A stretch of 64,000 nucleotides of DNA. Origin: an uncultured Clostridium sp. Its GTDB lineage: Bacteria; Bacillota; Clostridia; Clostridiales; Clostridiaceae. The number at the start of each line of letters is the position of its first letter. The first letter of the stretch is position 1. The position numbers were made by a program, and so were the translations under genes. The notes below the pieces were generated by a model. The model made no database searches and was not told the origin of the DNA. It worked only from the letters and a program-made list of their open reading frames with translations. The stretch is from the NCBI GenBank assembly GCA_900539375.1, contig UQBY01000010.1, forward strand, positions 1-64,000, given 5' to 3'. Positions 32,445 to 41,307 of the stretch are shown here, one piece after another.

Positions 32445-35096
32445 ATGGAAAAATTTTTTTCAAAGGCATCTAATGATGTATTGAAAAACTTTAATGTTAC
32501 AAAGGAGGGGTTGACGGACAAGCAAGTAGCTGAATCTATTGAGAAAAATGGTTATAATGAGCTTACAGAAAAAAAGAAAAAAAGTTTACTTTTAGTATTT
32601 CTTGAACAATTTAAGGATTTACTTGTTGTTATCTTAATAATTGCTGGAATTCTTTCAATAATTACTGGAAATGTAGAAAGTACAATTGTTATTTTTGCTG
32701 TTATTATTTTAAATGCTATTTTAGGAACTGTGCAACATGTAAAAGCTGAAAAATCATTAGATAGTTTAAAGGCATTATCATCTCCTAATGCTAAGGTTAT
32801 TAGAAATGGTGTTAAGGTTGAAATACCTTCTAGAGAAGTAGTTCCTGGAGATATATTAATTCTTGAAGCTGGTGACTTAGTTGTTGCTGATGGAAGAATT
32901 ATTGAAAATTTCTCTTTACAAGTTAATGAAAGTGCTTTAACTGGTGAATCTGAAAGTGTAAATAAATTTGAACAGGTTATTAATAAAGAGGAAGTTGCTT
33001 TAGGCGACCAAAAGAATATGGTATTTTCTAGTTCATTAGTTACTTATGGACGTGCATTGGTAATTGTTACTTCTACTGGTATGAATACTGAGCTTGGTAA
33101 AATTGCTACTTTAATGGATGAAACTCAAGAAAAGAAAACTCCACTTCAAGTATCTTTAGATGATTTTAGTAAAAAGCTTGCAATTATAATACTTGTAATA
33201 TGTGTGTTAGTTTTTGGATTAAGTGTTTATAGAGAAACTCCTATTATTGATTCATTAATGTTTGCTGTTGCCTTAGCAGTTGCTGCAATTCCTGAAGCTT
33301 TAAGTTCTATTGTTACTATAGTTTTAGCTCTTGGAACTCAAAAAATGGCAAAGGAAAATGCTATTATTAAAAAGATTAAATCTGTTGAAAGCTTAGGTTG
33401 TGTTTCTATAATATGTTCAGACAAAACTGGTACATTAACTCAAAATAAAATGACAACTAGAAAAATTTATGCAGATGGAGAACTTTTTGATTCCGAAAAC
33501 TTTAATCTAGAAAATGATATTCATAATTCTCTTATGAAAGCTTCTATATTATGTAATGACTCAACTTCTATTGACGGAAAAGAAATTGGTGACCCAACTG
33601 AAGTTGCTCTTGTAAATCTTGCTCATAAATATTCATTAGTTGAAGAAAATGTAAGAAATACTTATAAAAGATTAAAAGAAATCCCTTTTGATTCTGATAG
33701 AAAACTTATGAGTACTCTTCATAAAATTGATAATAAATATATTTTATATACAAAAGGAGCATTAGATGTTCTTTTAGAACGTACAACTTGCATAAAAACT
33801 TCTAATGAAGTTCGTAAAATAAATGAAGAAGATAAGAAAAAAATACTTGATAATAATAGATATCTTTCAGAAAATGGTTTAAGAGTTCTTGCTTTTGCTT
33901 ATAAAGAAATAGATTCTGATAGAGAACTTTCTTTAGATGATGAAAATGATTTTACATTCTTAGGTCTAATCTCTATGATAGACCCTCCAAGAGTTGAGTC
34001 TTCTGAAGCTGTTAGAGATTGTATAATGGCTGGAATAAAGCCAATAATGATTACAGGTGATCATAAAATCACAGCTACTGCAATAGCAAAGCAAATAGGA
34101 ATATTCAAAAATGGAGATATGGCTATTGATGGACTTGAATTAAATAAAATGTCTGATGAAGAACTTAAAGAAAAGCTTCCTAATATATCAGTTTATGCAA
34201 GAGTTTCTCCTGAACATAAAATACGTATAGTTAAAGCTTGGCAAGAAAAAGGTGAAATAGTTGCCATGACTGGTGATGGAGTTAATGATGCTCCTGCCCT
34301 TAAACAAGCAGATATAGGAGTTGCAATGGGGATTACTGGTACAGAAGTTTCTAAAGATGCTGCTTCAATGATTCTTACAGATGATAATTTTGCTACTATA
34401 GTAAAATCAATCGCTAACGGTAGAAATGTATATGCAAACATAAAAAACTCTATAAAATTCCTTTTATCAGGAAATATGGCTGGTATAATTTCTGTACTTT
34501 ATGCTTCATTGATGGCACTTCCAGTACCTTTTAAAGCTGTTCATCTTTTATTTATAAATCTTTTAACTGATAGTCTTCCTGCTATTGCTATTGGAATGGA
34601 AGGGTCAAGAAAGGATATTTTAAAAGAAAAACCTAGAAATAGTAAAGAATCTATATTAACTAAAGATTATATGATTCAAATAGGTGCAGAAGGTCTTCTT
34701 ATTGCAACATTTACTCTTATAGCCTTTTATATAGGATTACAAAGTAATAATAAATTGGTTCCTGCTACTATGGCATTTTCTACATTATGTTTAGCTAGAT
34801 TATTTCATGGATTTAACTGTAGAGGAAAACAATCAATATTTAAATTAGGATTATTCTCAAATAAATATAGTATATATGCTTTTGTTACTGGATTAGTTTT
34901 ATTTAACTCTGTTTTATTTATTCCACCATTACAAAAGTTATTTGAGATAGCTCCTTTAAACAGAACTTTAGTTGCTTACATTTATATACTTGCATTTATG
35001 CCAACTTTATTTATTCAAATTTACAAAGTATTTACCAAAGATTTTGATATTAAAATTTCCAAAAAAGCTTTGAAAAAACTTTATAAAATTAATTAA
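32445..35096 (+). CDS. P2-type cation ATPase, probable Mn2+ (or Ca2+) exporter
   Basis: An 883-residue pump of the SERCA/PMR1-like P-type group. It has the N-terminal cation-ATPase domain, NESALTGESESV (actuator), AVAAIPEALSS in helix 4, ICSDKTGTLTQNKMT (phosphorylation), KGALDVLLERT (nucleotide binding), MTGDGVNDAPALKQADIGVAMG (hinge) and NLLTDSLPAIAIGME in helix 6. Ca2+ pumps share this layout, but the manganese riboswitch in its leader points to Mn2+ export, as known for riboswitch-controlled P-type ATPases of lactic acid bacteria. AAAGGGG precedes the ATG. It is transcribed alone. Confidence 0.88.
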   Translation: MEKFFSKASNDVLKNFNVTKEGLTDKQVAESIEKNGYNELTEKKKKSLLLVFLEQFKDLLVVILIIAGILSIITGNVESTIVIFAVIILNAILGTVQHVKAEKSLDSLKALSSPNAKVIRNGVKVEIPSREVVPGDILILEAGDLVVADGRIIENFSLQVNESALTGESESVNKFEQVINKEEVALGDQKNMVFSSSLVTYGRALVIVTSTGMNTELGKIATLMDETQEKKTPLQVSLDDFSKKLAIIILVICVLVFGLSVYRETPIIDSLMFAVALAVAAIPEALSSIVTIVLALGTQKMAKENAIIKKIKSVESLGCVSIICSDKTGTLTQNKMTTRKIYADGELFDSENFNLENDIHNSLMKASILCNDSTSIDGKEIGDPTEVALVNLAHKYSLVEENVRNTYKRLKEIPFDSDRKLMSTLHKIDNKYILYTKGALDVLLERTTCIKTSNEVRKINEEDKKKILDNNRYLSENGLRVLAFAYKEIDSDRELSLDDENDFTFLGLISMIDPPRVESSEAVRDCIMAGIKPIMITGDHKITATAIAKQIGIFKNGDMAIDGLELNKMSDEELKEKLPNISVYARVSPEHKIRIVKAWQEKGEIVAMTGDGVNDAPALKQADIGVAMGITGTEVSKDAASMILTDDNFATIVKSIANGRNVYANIKNSIKFLLSGNMAGIISVLYASLMALPVPFKAVHLLFINLLTDSLPAIAIGMEGSRKDILKEKPRNSKESILTKDYMIQIGAEGLLIATFTLIAFYIGLQSNNKLVPATMAFSTLCLARLFHGFNCRGKQSIFKLGLFSNKYSIYAFVTGLVLFNSVLFIPPLQKLFEIAPLNRTLVAYIYILAFMPTLFIQIYKVFTKDFDIKISKKALKKLYKIN

Positions 35097-35104
35097 ATTA
35101 TTTT

Positions 35105-35158
35105 CAAAACTTTATTTGATTAGTTTCTAAAATTAATTAAATAAAGTTTTTTATTTTT
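35105..35158 (+). terminator. Terminator after the P2-type ATPase
   Basis: AAAACTTTATTT pairs with AAATAAAGTTTT, then TTATTTTT. Confidence 0.75.
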
Positions 35159-35161
35159 CTA

Positions 35162-35190
35162 TTGATTTTTTAAAATTAGGTTATTATAAT
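35162..35190 (+). promoter_or_regulatory. Promoter of the aspS2-gatCAB T-box operon
   Basis: TTGATT (35162-35167), 17-bp spacer, TATAAT (35185-35190), immediately before the T-box leader. Confidence 0.7.
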
Positions 35191-35204
35191 AAAAAACAAT
35201 TAAT

Positions 35205-35475
35205 ATATGATTTATTATGTCGGTGATGAGGAGAGTAAATATATTATTGATTTACAGCGAATTAGGGATGGTGTAAGCCTAATATGATTTATATATTGAA
35301 GAACACCTTTGAGACGCTAACCGAAATGAAAAAAGTAGACTTAGCCGGTTGTCAGCCGTTAAAATGACTAGGTATAAAATATGATTTTTTGTACCAATAT
35401 GAGTGAGCAAAAGCTAATTTAGGGTGGCACCGCGGATATAACCGTTCCTATACGAAAGTATAGGAACGGTTTTTA
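35205..35475 (+). promoter_or_regulatory. T-box riboswitch (Asn type): Stem I and first antiterminator/terminator
   Basis: Stem I opens with GATGAGGAGAGTAA (AGTA box) and the specifier region reads GAAGAACACC, where AAC (Asn) overlaps GAA (Glu). The T-box AGGGTGGCACCGCGG lies at 35421-35435, and the terminator hairpin ACCGTTCCTATAC...GTATAGGAACGGT with a U-run at 35441-35475. Uncharged tRNA pairing with the T-box should favour the antiterminator. Control by tRNA-Asn fits the downstream transamidation genes. Confidence 0.92.
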
Positions 35476-35504
35476 TTTTATAAATTATCCTATACCTAAA
35501 TTAA

Positions 35505-35578
35505 CTTTGCTAACTAGGGTGGCACCACGGATTTTTCGTCCCTATATCTTATTAATTTAAGATATAGGGACATTTTTA
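35505..35578 (+). promoter_or_regulatory. Second T-box antiterminator/terminator module without its own Stem I
   Basis: A second T-box, AGGGTGGCACCACGG (35516-35530), is followed by a strong terminator, GTCCCTATATCTT with AAGATATAGGGAC and a U-run (35538-35578). Only about 30 bases separate it from the first terminator, too few for another Stem I. The operon therefore has to pass two tRNA-checked terminators in series with one specifier. Confidence 0.88.
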
Positions 35579-35601
35579 TTATATTTTTAGGAGGAGTTAA
35601 A

Positions 35602-36891
35602 ATGGAAAGAACTTATGTAAAAGATATTAAAGCATCAGAAGAAACTACAGTACTTGTAAAGGGATGGATTCATAGAATTCGTGACTTAGGTCATATAACC
35701 TTTGTTCATTTAAGAGATAAAACAGGAATTATTCAATTAATTATAGATAAAGAGGATGTTCAAAAATTAAGACTTGAAATGTGTGTTGAAGTTACTGGAG
35801 ATAAAGTTGAAAATGAAAAAGCACCAGGTGGAATAGAAATTCATGCAAAAGAAATATCTATTATTGGAAATATCTATTATGATAAGCTTCCATTTGAAAT
35901 TAATGGTTTTAAGCAAAAAGCATCTTTAGAAAAATTACTAGACTTTAGAGGTTTAAGCTTAAGAACTCCAAAGGCAAGAGCAATATTTAAGGTTCAAGAA
36001 GAAATATCAGATTCTTTTAGAGATTATTTAAAGAGTCAAAACTTCTCTGAAATACATACTCCAAAAATAACTTCATCTAGTACAGAAGGTGGTTCTGAAA
36101 TGTTCACTGTTGACTATTTCGGAAGACGTGCTTTATTAACTCAAAGCCCTCAATTTTATAAACAAATGATGGTAGGAGCTGGATTTGAAAGAGTTTTTGA
36201 AGTTGGTTCTGCATATAGAGCTGAACTTCACAACACTTGGAGACATTTAAATGAATATATAAGTTTAGATGTTGAAATGGGATTTATAAAAGATGAAACA
36301 GATATAATGGCTATAGAAGAAGGTTTCTTAAACTATTTATTTAAAAGATTAAAAGAAAACTGTGCTGAAGAACTTAAAATGTACAATGTAGAACTTCCAG
36401 ACAAACTAGAAATTCCAAGAATGCCTTTAGCAGAAGCTCAAAAAATGCTTTTAGAAAAGTATGGTAAAAGGTCTCCTGCTGGAAACATAGATGCTGAAGG
36501 AGAAGTTCTTTTATCTAAATATATTAAAGAAACTTATGATTGTGACTTTGTATTTTTAACTGAATACCCTACTGCAAAAAGACCAATGTACACAATGCCA
36601 AGAGAAGATAATCCAGAAATCACAAGAAGTTTTGACCTTATCTATAAAGGTCTTGAAATAACAACTGGTGGTCAAAGAATTCATGATTATGAAATGTTAT
36701 GTGAAAATATTAAAAAGTTTAAATTAAACCCAGAAGATTTTGCATTCTATTTAGAAACATTTAAATATGGAATGCCACCTCATGGAGGATTTGCTATAGG
36801 TCTTGAAAGAATTACATTAAAAGTTCTTGACCTAGATAACATAAGACAAGCAACCTTATTACCAAGAGACTTAAAGAGACTAGAACCTTAA
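35602..36891 (+). CDS. aspS: Non-discriminating aspartyl-tRNA synthetase, archaeal type (AspRS2)
   Basis: A 429-residue class IIb synthetase with an N-terminal OB fold (VLVKGWIHRIRDLGHITFVHLRD) and catalytic motifs (TQSPQFYKQMMVGAGFERVFEVGSAYRAE; GGFAIGLERI). It lacks the GAD insertion of normal bacterial AspRS and looks like archaeal AspRS. In clostridia this second enzyme charges tRNA-Asn with Asp, which GatCAB then amidates; gatC-gatA-gatB directly follow, and the leader reads tRNA-Asn. An AsnRS is the alternative, but the motifs and gatCAB linkage favour AspRS. AGGAGGAG precedes the ATG. Confidence 0.9.
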   Translation: MERTYVKDIKASEETTVLVKGWIHRIRDLGHITFVHLRDKTGIIQLIIDKEDVQKLRLEMCVEVTGDKVENEKAPGGIEIHAKEISIIGNIYYDKLPFEINGFKQKASLEKLLDFRGLSLRTPKARAIFKVQEEISDSFRDYLKSQNFSEIHTPKITSSSTEGGSEMFTVDYFGRRALLTQSPQFYKQMMVGAGFERVFEVGSAYRAELHNTWRHLNEYISLDVEMGFIKDETDIMAIEEGFLNYLFKRLKENCAEELKMYNVELPDKLEIPRMPLAEAQKMLLEKYGKRSPAGNIDAEGEVLLSKYIKETYDCDFVFLTEYPTAKRPMYTMPREDNPEITRSFDLIYKGLEITTGGQRIHDYEMLCENIKKFKLNPEDFAFYLETFKYGMPPHGGFAIGLERITLKVLDLDNIRQATLLPRDLKRLEP

Positions 36892-36910
36892 TTTAAGGAG
36901 GATTAATTAA

Positions 36911-37201
36911 ATGAAAAAAATTGATATTGAAACAGTTAATTATATTGCTAACTTAGCAAAACTTAAATTTTCAGAAGAAGAGAGTTTAAAATTAGCTCAT
37001 GAATTTGAAAGCATACTAACTAATTTCGAAACTCTTGATAAATTAGACTTAAGTGATATAAATCTTGATTTATTATCAGATGATTTAAAACCTGTCCTTA
37101 GAGATGATGATGTTAAATACTTTGAAGATAAAAAGAAATTATTTGCTAATGTAAAATCTATGAATGGTACTGCAATAGAAGTTCCAAAGATTATTGAATA
37201 G
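36911..37201 (+). CDS. gatC: Asp-tRNA(Asn)/Glu-tRNA(Gln) amidotransferase subunit C
   Basis: The 96-residue belt subunit that ties GatA to GatB. The family pattern is present: VNYIANLAKLKFSEEE, then DVLL-like LSDDLKPVLRDDDV and the C-terminal GTAIEVPKIIE. It lies 19 bp after aspS with AAGGAGG before the ATG. Confidence 0.95.
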   Translation: MKKIDIETVNYIANLAKLKFSEEESLKLAHEFESILTNFETLDKLDLSDINLDLLSDDLKPVLRDDDVKYFEDKKKLFANVKSMNGTAIEVPKIIE

Positions 37202-37215
37202 GTGGTGACAAAATA

Positions 37216-38676
37216 ATGGATATAAAAGAAATGGAAGCAAGTGCAATTAGAGAAGGTGTAGTAAGTGGAAAGTTTACTGCAAAGGAAGTTGTAACTTCTC
37301 TTTTTGAAAGAATAAAAGATATTGATGTTAAGGTTCAATCTTACCTTACATTATGTGAAGAAAGTGCTTTAAAACAAGCAGAAATAATAGATGAAAAAGT
37401 TAAAAAAGGTGAAAAGCTTGGAAAACTTGCAGGTATTCCAATTGCTATAAAAGATAATATTTGTACAGATGGAATAAAAACTACTTGTGCTTCAAAAATG
37501 CTTGAAGACTTTATTCCTCCTTATAATGCAACAGTTATAAAAAAGCTTCTTAAAGAAGATGCTATAATAGTTGGGAAAACTAACATGGATGAATTTGCTA
37601 TGGGTTCTTCTACAGAAAACTCAGCATTTAAAACAACTAAAAATCCTTGGGATTTAGAAAGAGTTCCTGGAGGTTCTTCTGGTGGTTCTGCAGCTAGTGT
37701 AGCTGCTGGTCTTGCACCAATTTCTCTTGGTTCTGATACTGGTGGTTCAATTAGACAACCTGCTTCATTTTGTGGTGTTGTTGGTTTTAAACCTACCTAT
37801 GGATTAGTTTCAAGATTTGGACTTATTGCCTTTGGTTCTTCTTTAGACCAAATAGGACCATTTGCTAAAAATGTTAAGGATGCTGCTTTAACTTTAGAAG
37901 TTATACAAGGTGCTGATGATTTAGATTGTACAACTTATAAAGACCCAATAAAAGAAGATTATCTTTCAACTATAGAAGATGGTATTAAAGGAATGAAAAT
38001 TGGAGTTCCTAAAGAATTCTTCCAAGAAGGTTTAGATTCAGAAGTTAAAGATGCTATGTTAAAGGCTATGGAAGACTTAAAAGAATTAGGTGCTACTGTA
38101 GAAGAAATATCCCTTCCAATAACAGAAGTTGGACTTCCTGCCTACTATATTATATCTTCAGCAGAAGCAAGTTCAAACTTAGCTAGATTTGATGGAATAA
38201 GATATGGCTATAGAACAAAAAATTATACAGATGTTGATGAACTTATGCTAAATAGTAGAAGTGAAGCCTTTGGTGATGAAGTTAAGAGAAGAATTATGCT
38301 TGGAACATATGCTTTATCTTCTGGATATTATGATGCATACTACAACAAAGCTCAAAAACTTAAAAAGAAATTAAAAGAAGAATTTAAGAAAACTTTTGAA
38401 GAATATGACTTAATTTTAAGTCCTACTTCCCCTACTCCATCCTTTAAATGTGGAGAAAAATCTTCTGACCCATTATCAATGTACTTAGGAGATATTTATA
38501 CAATTAACATAAACCTTGCAGGAATACCAGCTATTTCTTTACCTTATTCATTTACTAAAGCTGGATTACCTATAGGTCTTCAATTACTAGGACCTCACTT
38601 TGGGGAAGAAAAGATATTTAAAGCTGCTTATGCACTAGAACAAAAAGTAAAAATATCTACTCTTGCACCACTTTAG
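37216..38676 (+). CDS. gatA: Asp-tRNA(Asn)/Glu-tRNA(Gln) amidotransferase subunit A
   Basis: The glutaminase subunit, 486 residues, of the amidase-signature family. The Ser-cisSer-Lys triad is visible: the Lys in IAIKDNI and the serines in GGSSGGSAASVAAG and SDTGGSIRQPA. It supplies ammonia to GatB. GGTGGTGA precedes the ATG and the gap to gatC is 14 bp. Confidence 0.97.
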   Translation: MDIKEMEASAIREGVVSGKFTAKEVVTSLFERIKDIDVKVQSYLTLCEESALKQAEIIDEKVKKGEKLGKLAGIPIAIKDNICTDGIKTTCASKMLEDFIPPYNATVIKKLLKEDAIIVGKTNMDEFAMGSSTENSAFKTTKNPWDLERVPGGSSGGSAASVAAGLAPISLGSDTGGSIRQPASFCGVVGFKPTYGLVSRFGLIAFGSSLDQIGPFAKNVKDAALTLEVIQGADDLDCTTYKDPIKEDYLSTIEDGIKGMKIGVPKEFFQEGLDSEVKDAMLKAMEDLKELGATVEEISLPITEVGLPAYYIISSAEASSNLARFDGIRYGYRTKNYTDVDELMLNSRSEAFGDEVKRRIMLGTYALSSGYYDAYYNKAQKLKKKLKEEFKKTFEEYDLILSPTSPTPSFKCGEKSSDPLSMYLGDIYTININLAGIPAISLPYSFTKAGLPIGLQLLGPHFGEEKIFKAAYALEQKVKISTLAPL

Positions 38677-38691
38677 AAAGGAGATTGAACT

Positions 38692-40152
38692 ATGGCTTTT
38701 GAAACTATTATCGGACTTGAAATACATGCCGAATTAAAAACAAAAACAAAAATATTCTGTTCTTGCTCTACTGAGTTTGGTAAGGAAGCTAACCACAACA
38801 CCTGTCCTATATGTTTAGGAATACCAGGAACTCTTCCAGTTCTAAATAAAGAGGTTGTTGCATTAGCTATAAAAGCTGGAACAGCTTTAAACTGTAAAAT
38901 AAATAAGTTAAATAAAATGGATAGAAAAAACTACTTCTATCCAGACCTTCCAAAGGCTTATCAAACATCACAATTTGACCTTCCAATTTGTAGTGGTGGT
39001 GGAATTAATATAGATGTAAATGGTACAAGTAAGTTTGTAAGATTAAATAGAATTCATATTGAAGAAGATGCTGGTAAATTAGTTCATGATGAAGAAAAGG
39101 GAGTTTCTTTAATTGACTATAACCGTGTTGGTGTACCTTTAGCAGAAATAGTTACAGAACCTGATATGCGTTCACCAGAAGAAGCAGTTACCTTCTTAAA
39201 AACATTAAGGTCTATACTTCAATATGCAGATGTATCTGACTGTAAAATGGAACAAGGTTCTATAAGATGTGATGCTAATATTTCTATAAGAGAAGTTGGT
39301 TCTGATAAACTAAATACTAAAGTTGAAATTAAAAACATAAACTCTTTTAAAGAACTTCAAAAAGCTCTTGAAAAAGAACAAAAACGTCAATTAGAACTTT
39401 ATACTTATGGAGAAGAATATAAAATAAAACAAGAAACTAGAAGATGGGATAATGGTAAAGGTAAAACTGTTCCTATGAGAAGTAAAGAAGATGCTCATGA
39501 CTATAGATACTTCCCAGAACCTGATTTAGTTCCAATAATAATAGACCAAAAACAAATTGATGACACAGCAAAAAATATGCCAGAAATGCCAAAGGAAAAG
39601 AAAGAAAGATTCCTTAAAGAATATGCTCTTTCTGAAAAAGAAATAGATATAATTCTTGATGATAAAGTTCTTTCATCTTTCTATGAAGAAACTGTTGCTT
39701 TAGGCGCTAAACCAAAGGCTGTTGCTAACTGGGTTCTTGGAGATTTATTAAGACTATTAAAAGAAGATAATGATACAACTGATGAAGGGGTAACATCTAT
39801 AAAAATTGCTCCAAAGGCTCTTTGTGAATTACTTCAATTAATTGATAAAGGAACTATAAGTAATACAGCTGGTAAAGAAGTATTTGAAGAAATGTTTAAA
39901 ACAGGCTCTTCTGCTGAAGAAATAGTTAAAGCTAAAGGATTATCACAAATTAGTGATACTTCAGAACTTGAAAAAATGGTTGAAGAAGTTATTGAAGCTA
40001 ACCCTCAATCTGTTTCAGATTTTGCTGAAGGTAAAAAACAAGCTGCTGGTTTCTTAATGGGACAATTAATGAAAGCTTCAAAAGGAAAAGCTAATCCAAA
40101 GGTTGTTAAAGAAATACTAGATAAAAAATTACAAGAAAAAGTTAACAAGTAA
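38692..40152 (+). CDS. gatB: Asp-tRNA(Asn)/Glu-tRNA(Gln) amidotransferase subunit B
   Basis: The kinase/transamidase subunit, 486 residues. Signatures are GLEIHAELKTKTKIFC, the zinc cysteines in CSCSTEFG and NTCPICLG, FYPDLPKAYQ and the catalytic-core RRWDNGKGKT; the C-terminal YqeY-like tail domain binds tRNA. It is the last gene of aspS-gatCAB, 15 bp after gatA. A hairpin built from two DnaA-box sequences follows. Confidence 0.97.
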   Translation: MAFETIIGLEIHAELKTKTKIFCSCSTEFGKEANHNTCPICLGIPGTLPVLNKEVVALAIKAGTALNCKINKLNKMDRKNYFYPDLPKAYQTSQFDLPICSGGGINIDVNGTSKFVRLNRIHIEEDAGKLVHDEEKGVSLIDYNRVGVPLAEIVTEPDMRSPEEAVTFLKTLRSILQYADVSDCKMEQGSIRCDANISIREVGSDKLNTKVEIKNINSFKELQKALEKEQKRQLELYTYGEEYKIKQETRRWDNGKGKTVPMRSKEDAHDYRYFPEPDLVPIIIDQKQIDDTAKNMPEMPKEKKERFLKEYALSEKEIDIILDDKVLSSFYEETVALGAKPKAVANWVLGDLLRLLKEDNDTTDEGVTSIKIAPKALCELLQLIDKGTISNTAGKEVFEEMFKTGSSAEEIVKAKGLSQISDTSELEKMVEEVIEANPQSVSDFAEGKKQAAGFLMGQLMKASKGKANPKVVKEILDKKLQEKVNK

Positions 40153-40164
40153 TATAAGAAAATT

Positions 40165-40210
40165 AAACTGTGGATAACTATTTTTTATATTTATCCACAG
40201 TTTTATTATG
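40165..40210 (+). terminator. Terminator after gatB, stem made of inverted DnaA-box sequences
   Basis: AAACTGTGGATAA pairs with TTATCCACAGTTT, followed by TATTATG. The two arms are perfect DnaA boxes (40169-40177 and 40191-40199) and a third TTATCCACA lies at 40216-40224. Confidence 0.7.
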
Positions 40211-40331
40211 TATAATTATCCACAATTTATTATAGGGTGTTACCTATTTTTTTACTTACTATTAAAATTTGTTTTTTTAATCTATATATGTTAAAATTCA
40301 ATAGAAAAATTATTTATAGGAGTACATATTT

Positions 40332-41273
40332 ATGGCAAAACATTCAAAAAGCAGGGAACCAAAGATAAAACAACTTGATTTTTTTTCGGTTTTAATTGTT
40401 ATCTTAGTTATAATATTAATTGCACTTTTAATAATAATACACTTTAAAAATAAATCAGAAGATGATAATTTACCATCACAAAATATTTCTAGTAACATTA
40501 AAGAAACAACAACAGCTGAAACCTCTTCTCCTGAAACTGATACAGCTACTGTAGATTCATCAAAAGAGGAAAATAGATTTGAAGGCTTAACAATGACAAA
40601 TGAAAATGTGGGAGTACCAGTTTTATATTATCACTCTGTTGACCCCTCAGAGGCTAATGAGGTTATAATATCTCCAGATAAACTTAGAGAAGAATTAACC
40701 TTTATAAAAGAGTCAGGCTATACAACTTTAACTATGTCTGAACTAAATGATTACATATTAAACAACACACCTATTCCAGAAAAAAGCATAGTTATAACCT
40801 TTGATGATGGTTATGCTGATAATTATGCTAATGCTTTTCCAATTCTTAAAGAATTAGATATGAAAGCTACAATATTTGTTATTTCTAACTTTACTGATAA
40901 TGATGGATATTATATGACATCTCAACAATTAAAGGAAATGTCTGATTATGGAATAGATATTCAAAGCCATACTGCTTCACATTTACATTTAAATGAACTT
41001 TCTTATGAAGAACAACTTAATGAGCTTAAAACTTCTAAAGAAAAATTAGAATCAATTACAGGAAAACCTGTTATATCTGTTGCTTATCCTTTTGGGGATT
41101 ATAATGATAATAGTGTAAAAGCATCTAAAGATGCTGGATATTCATTATCATTTACTACTAATAGAGGCCTTTCAGATAGAGAAGATAATAGTTTAGCTCT
41201 TGATAGAATTTATGTAAGCTCTACATATAACATAGACCAATTTAAAGAAGTACTTAGTACTACTGCAAAATAA
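40332..41273 (+). CDS. Membrane-anchored polysaccharide deacetylase
   Basis: A 313-residue protein with an N-terminal membrane anchor (about 17-36), a Ser/Thr/Glu-rich linker (40-85) and an extracellular NodB domain. The metal/catalytic motifs are TFDDGYADNY and the HxxxH of SHTASHLHL; the third motif is VAYPFGDYND. It probably deacetylates peptidoglycan or another wall glycan. The start has GGAGT before it. It ends at a terminator shared with rluF and appears monocistronic. Confidence 0.9.
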   Translation: MAKHSKSREPKIKQLDFFSVLIVILVIILIALLIIIHFKNKSEDDNLPSQNISSNIKETTTAETSSPETDTATVDSSKEENRFEGLTMTNENVGVPVLYYHSVDPSEANEVIISPDKLREELTFIKESGYTTLTMSELNDYILNNTPIPEKSIVITFDDGYADNYANAFPILKELDMKATIFVISNFTDNDGYYMTSQQLKEMSDYGIDIQSHTASHLHLNELSYEEQLNELKTSKEKLESITGKPVISVAYPFGDYNDNSVKASKDAGYSLSFTTNRGLSDREDNSLALDRIYVSSTYNIDQFKEVLSTTAK

Positions 41274-41307
41274 ATAAAAGATGACTGATAAAAATTCAGT
41301 CATCTTT
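41274..41307. terminator. Bidirectional terminator between the deacetylase and rluF
   Basis: AAAGATGACTGA pairs with TCAGTCATCTTTTT; A-run and T-run flank both sides. Confidence 0.88.

Noticed and set aside
35505..35578. A complete second T-box riboswitch
   Set aside because: Too little sequence between the first terminator and the second T-box for a Stem I with specifier loop.
40169..40224. DnaA boxes as the replication origin
   Set aside because: No dnaA, dnaN, rpmH or DNA-unwinding element nearby, and only three boxes; two are also explained as a terminator stem.
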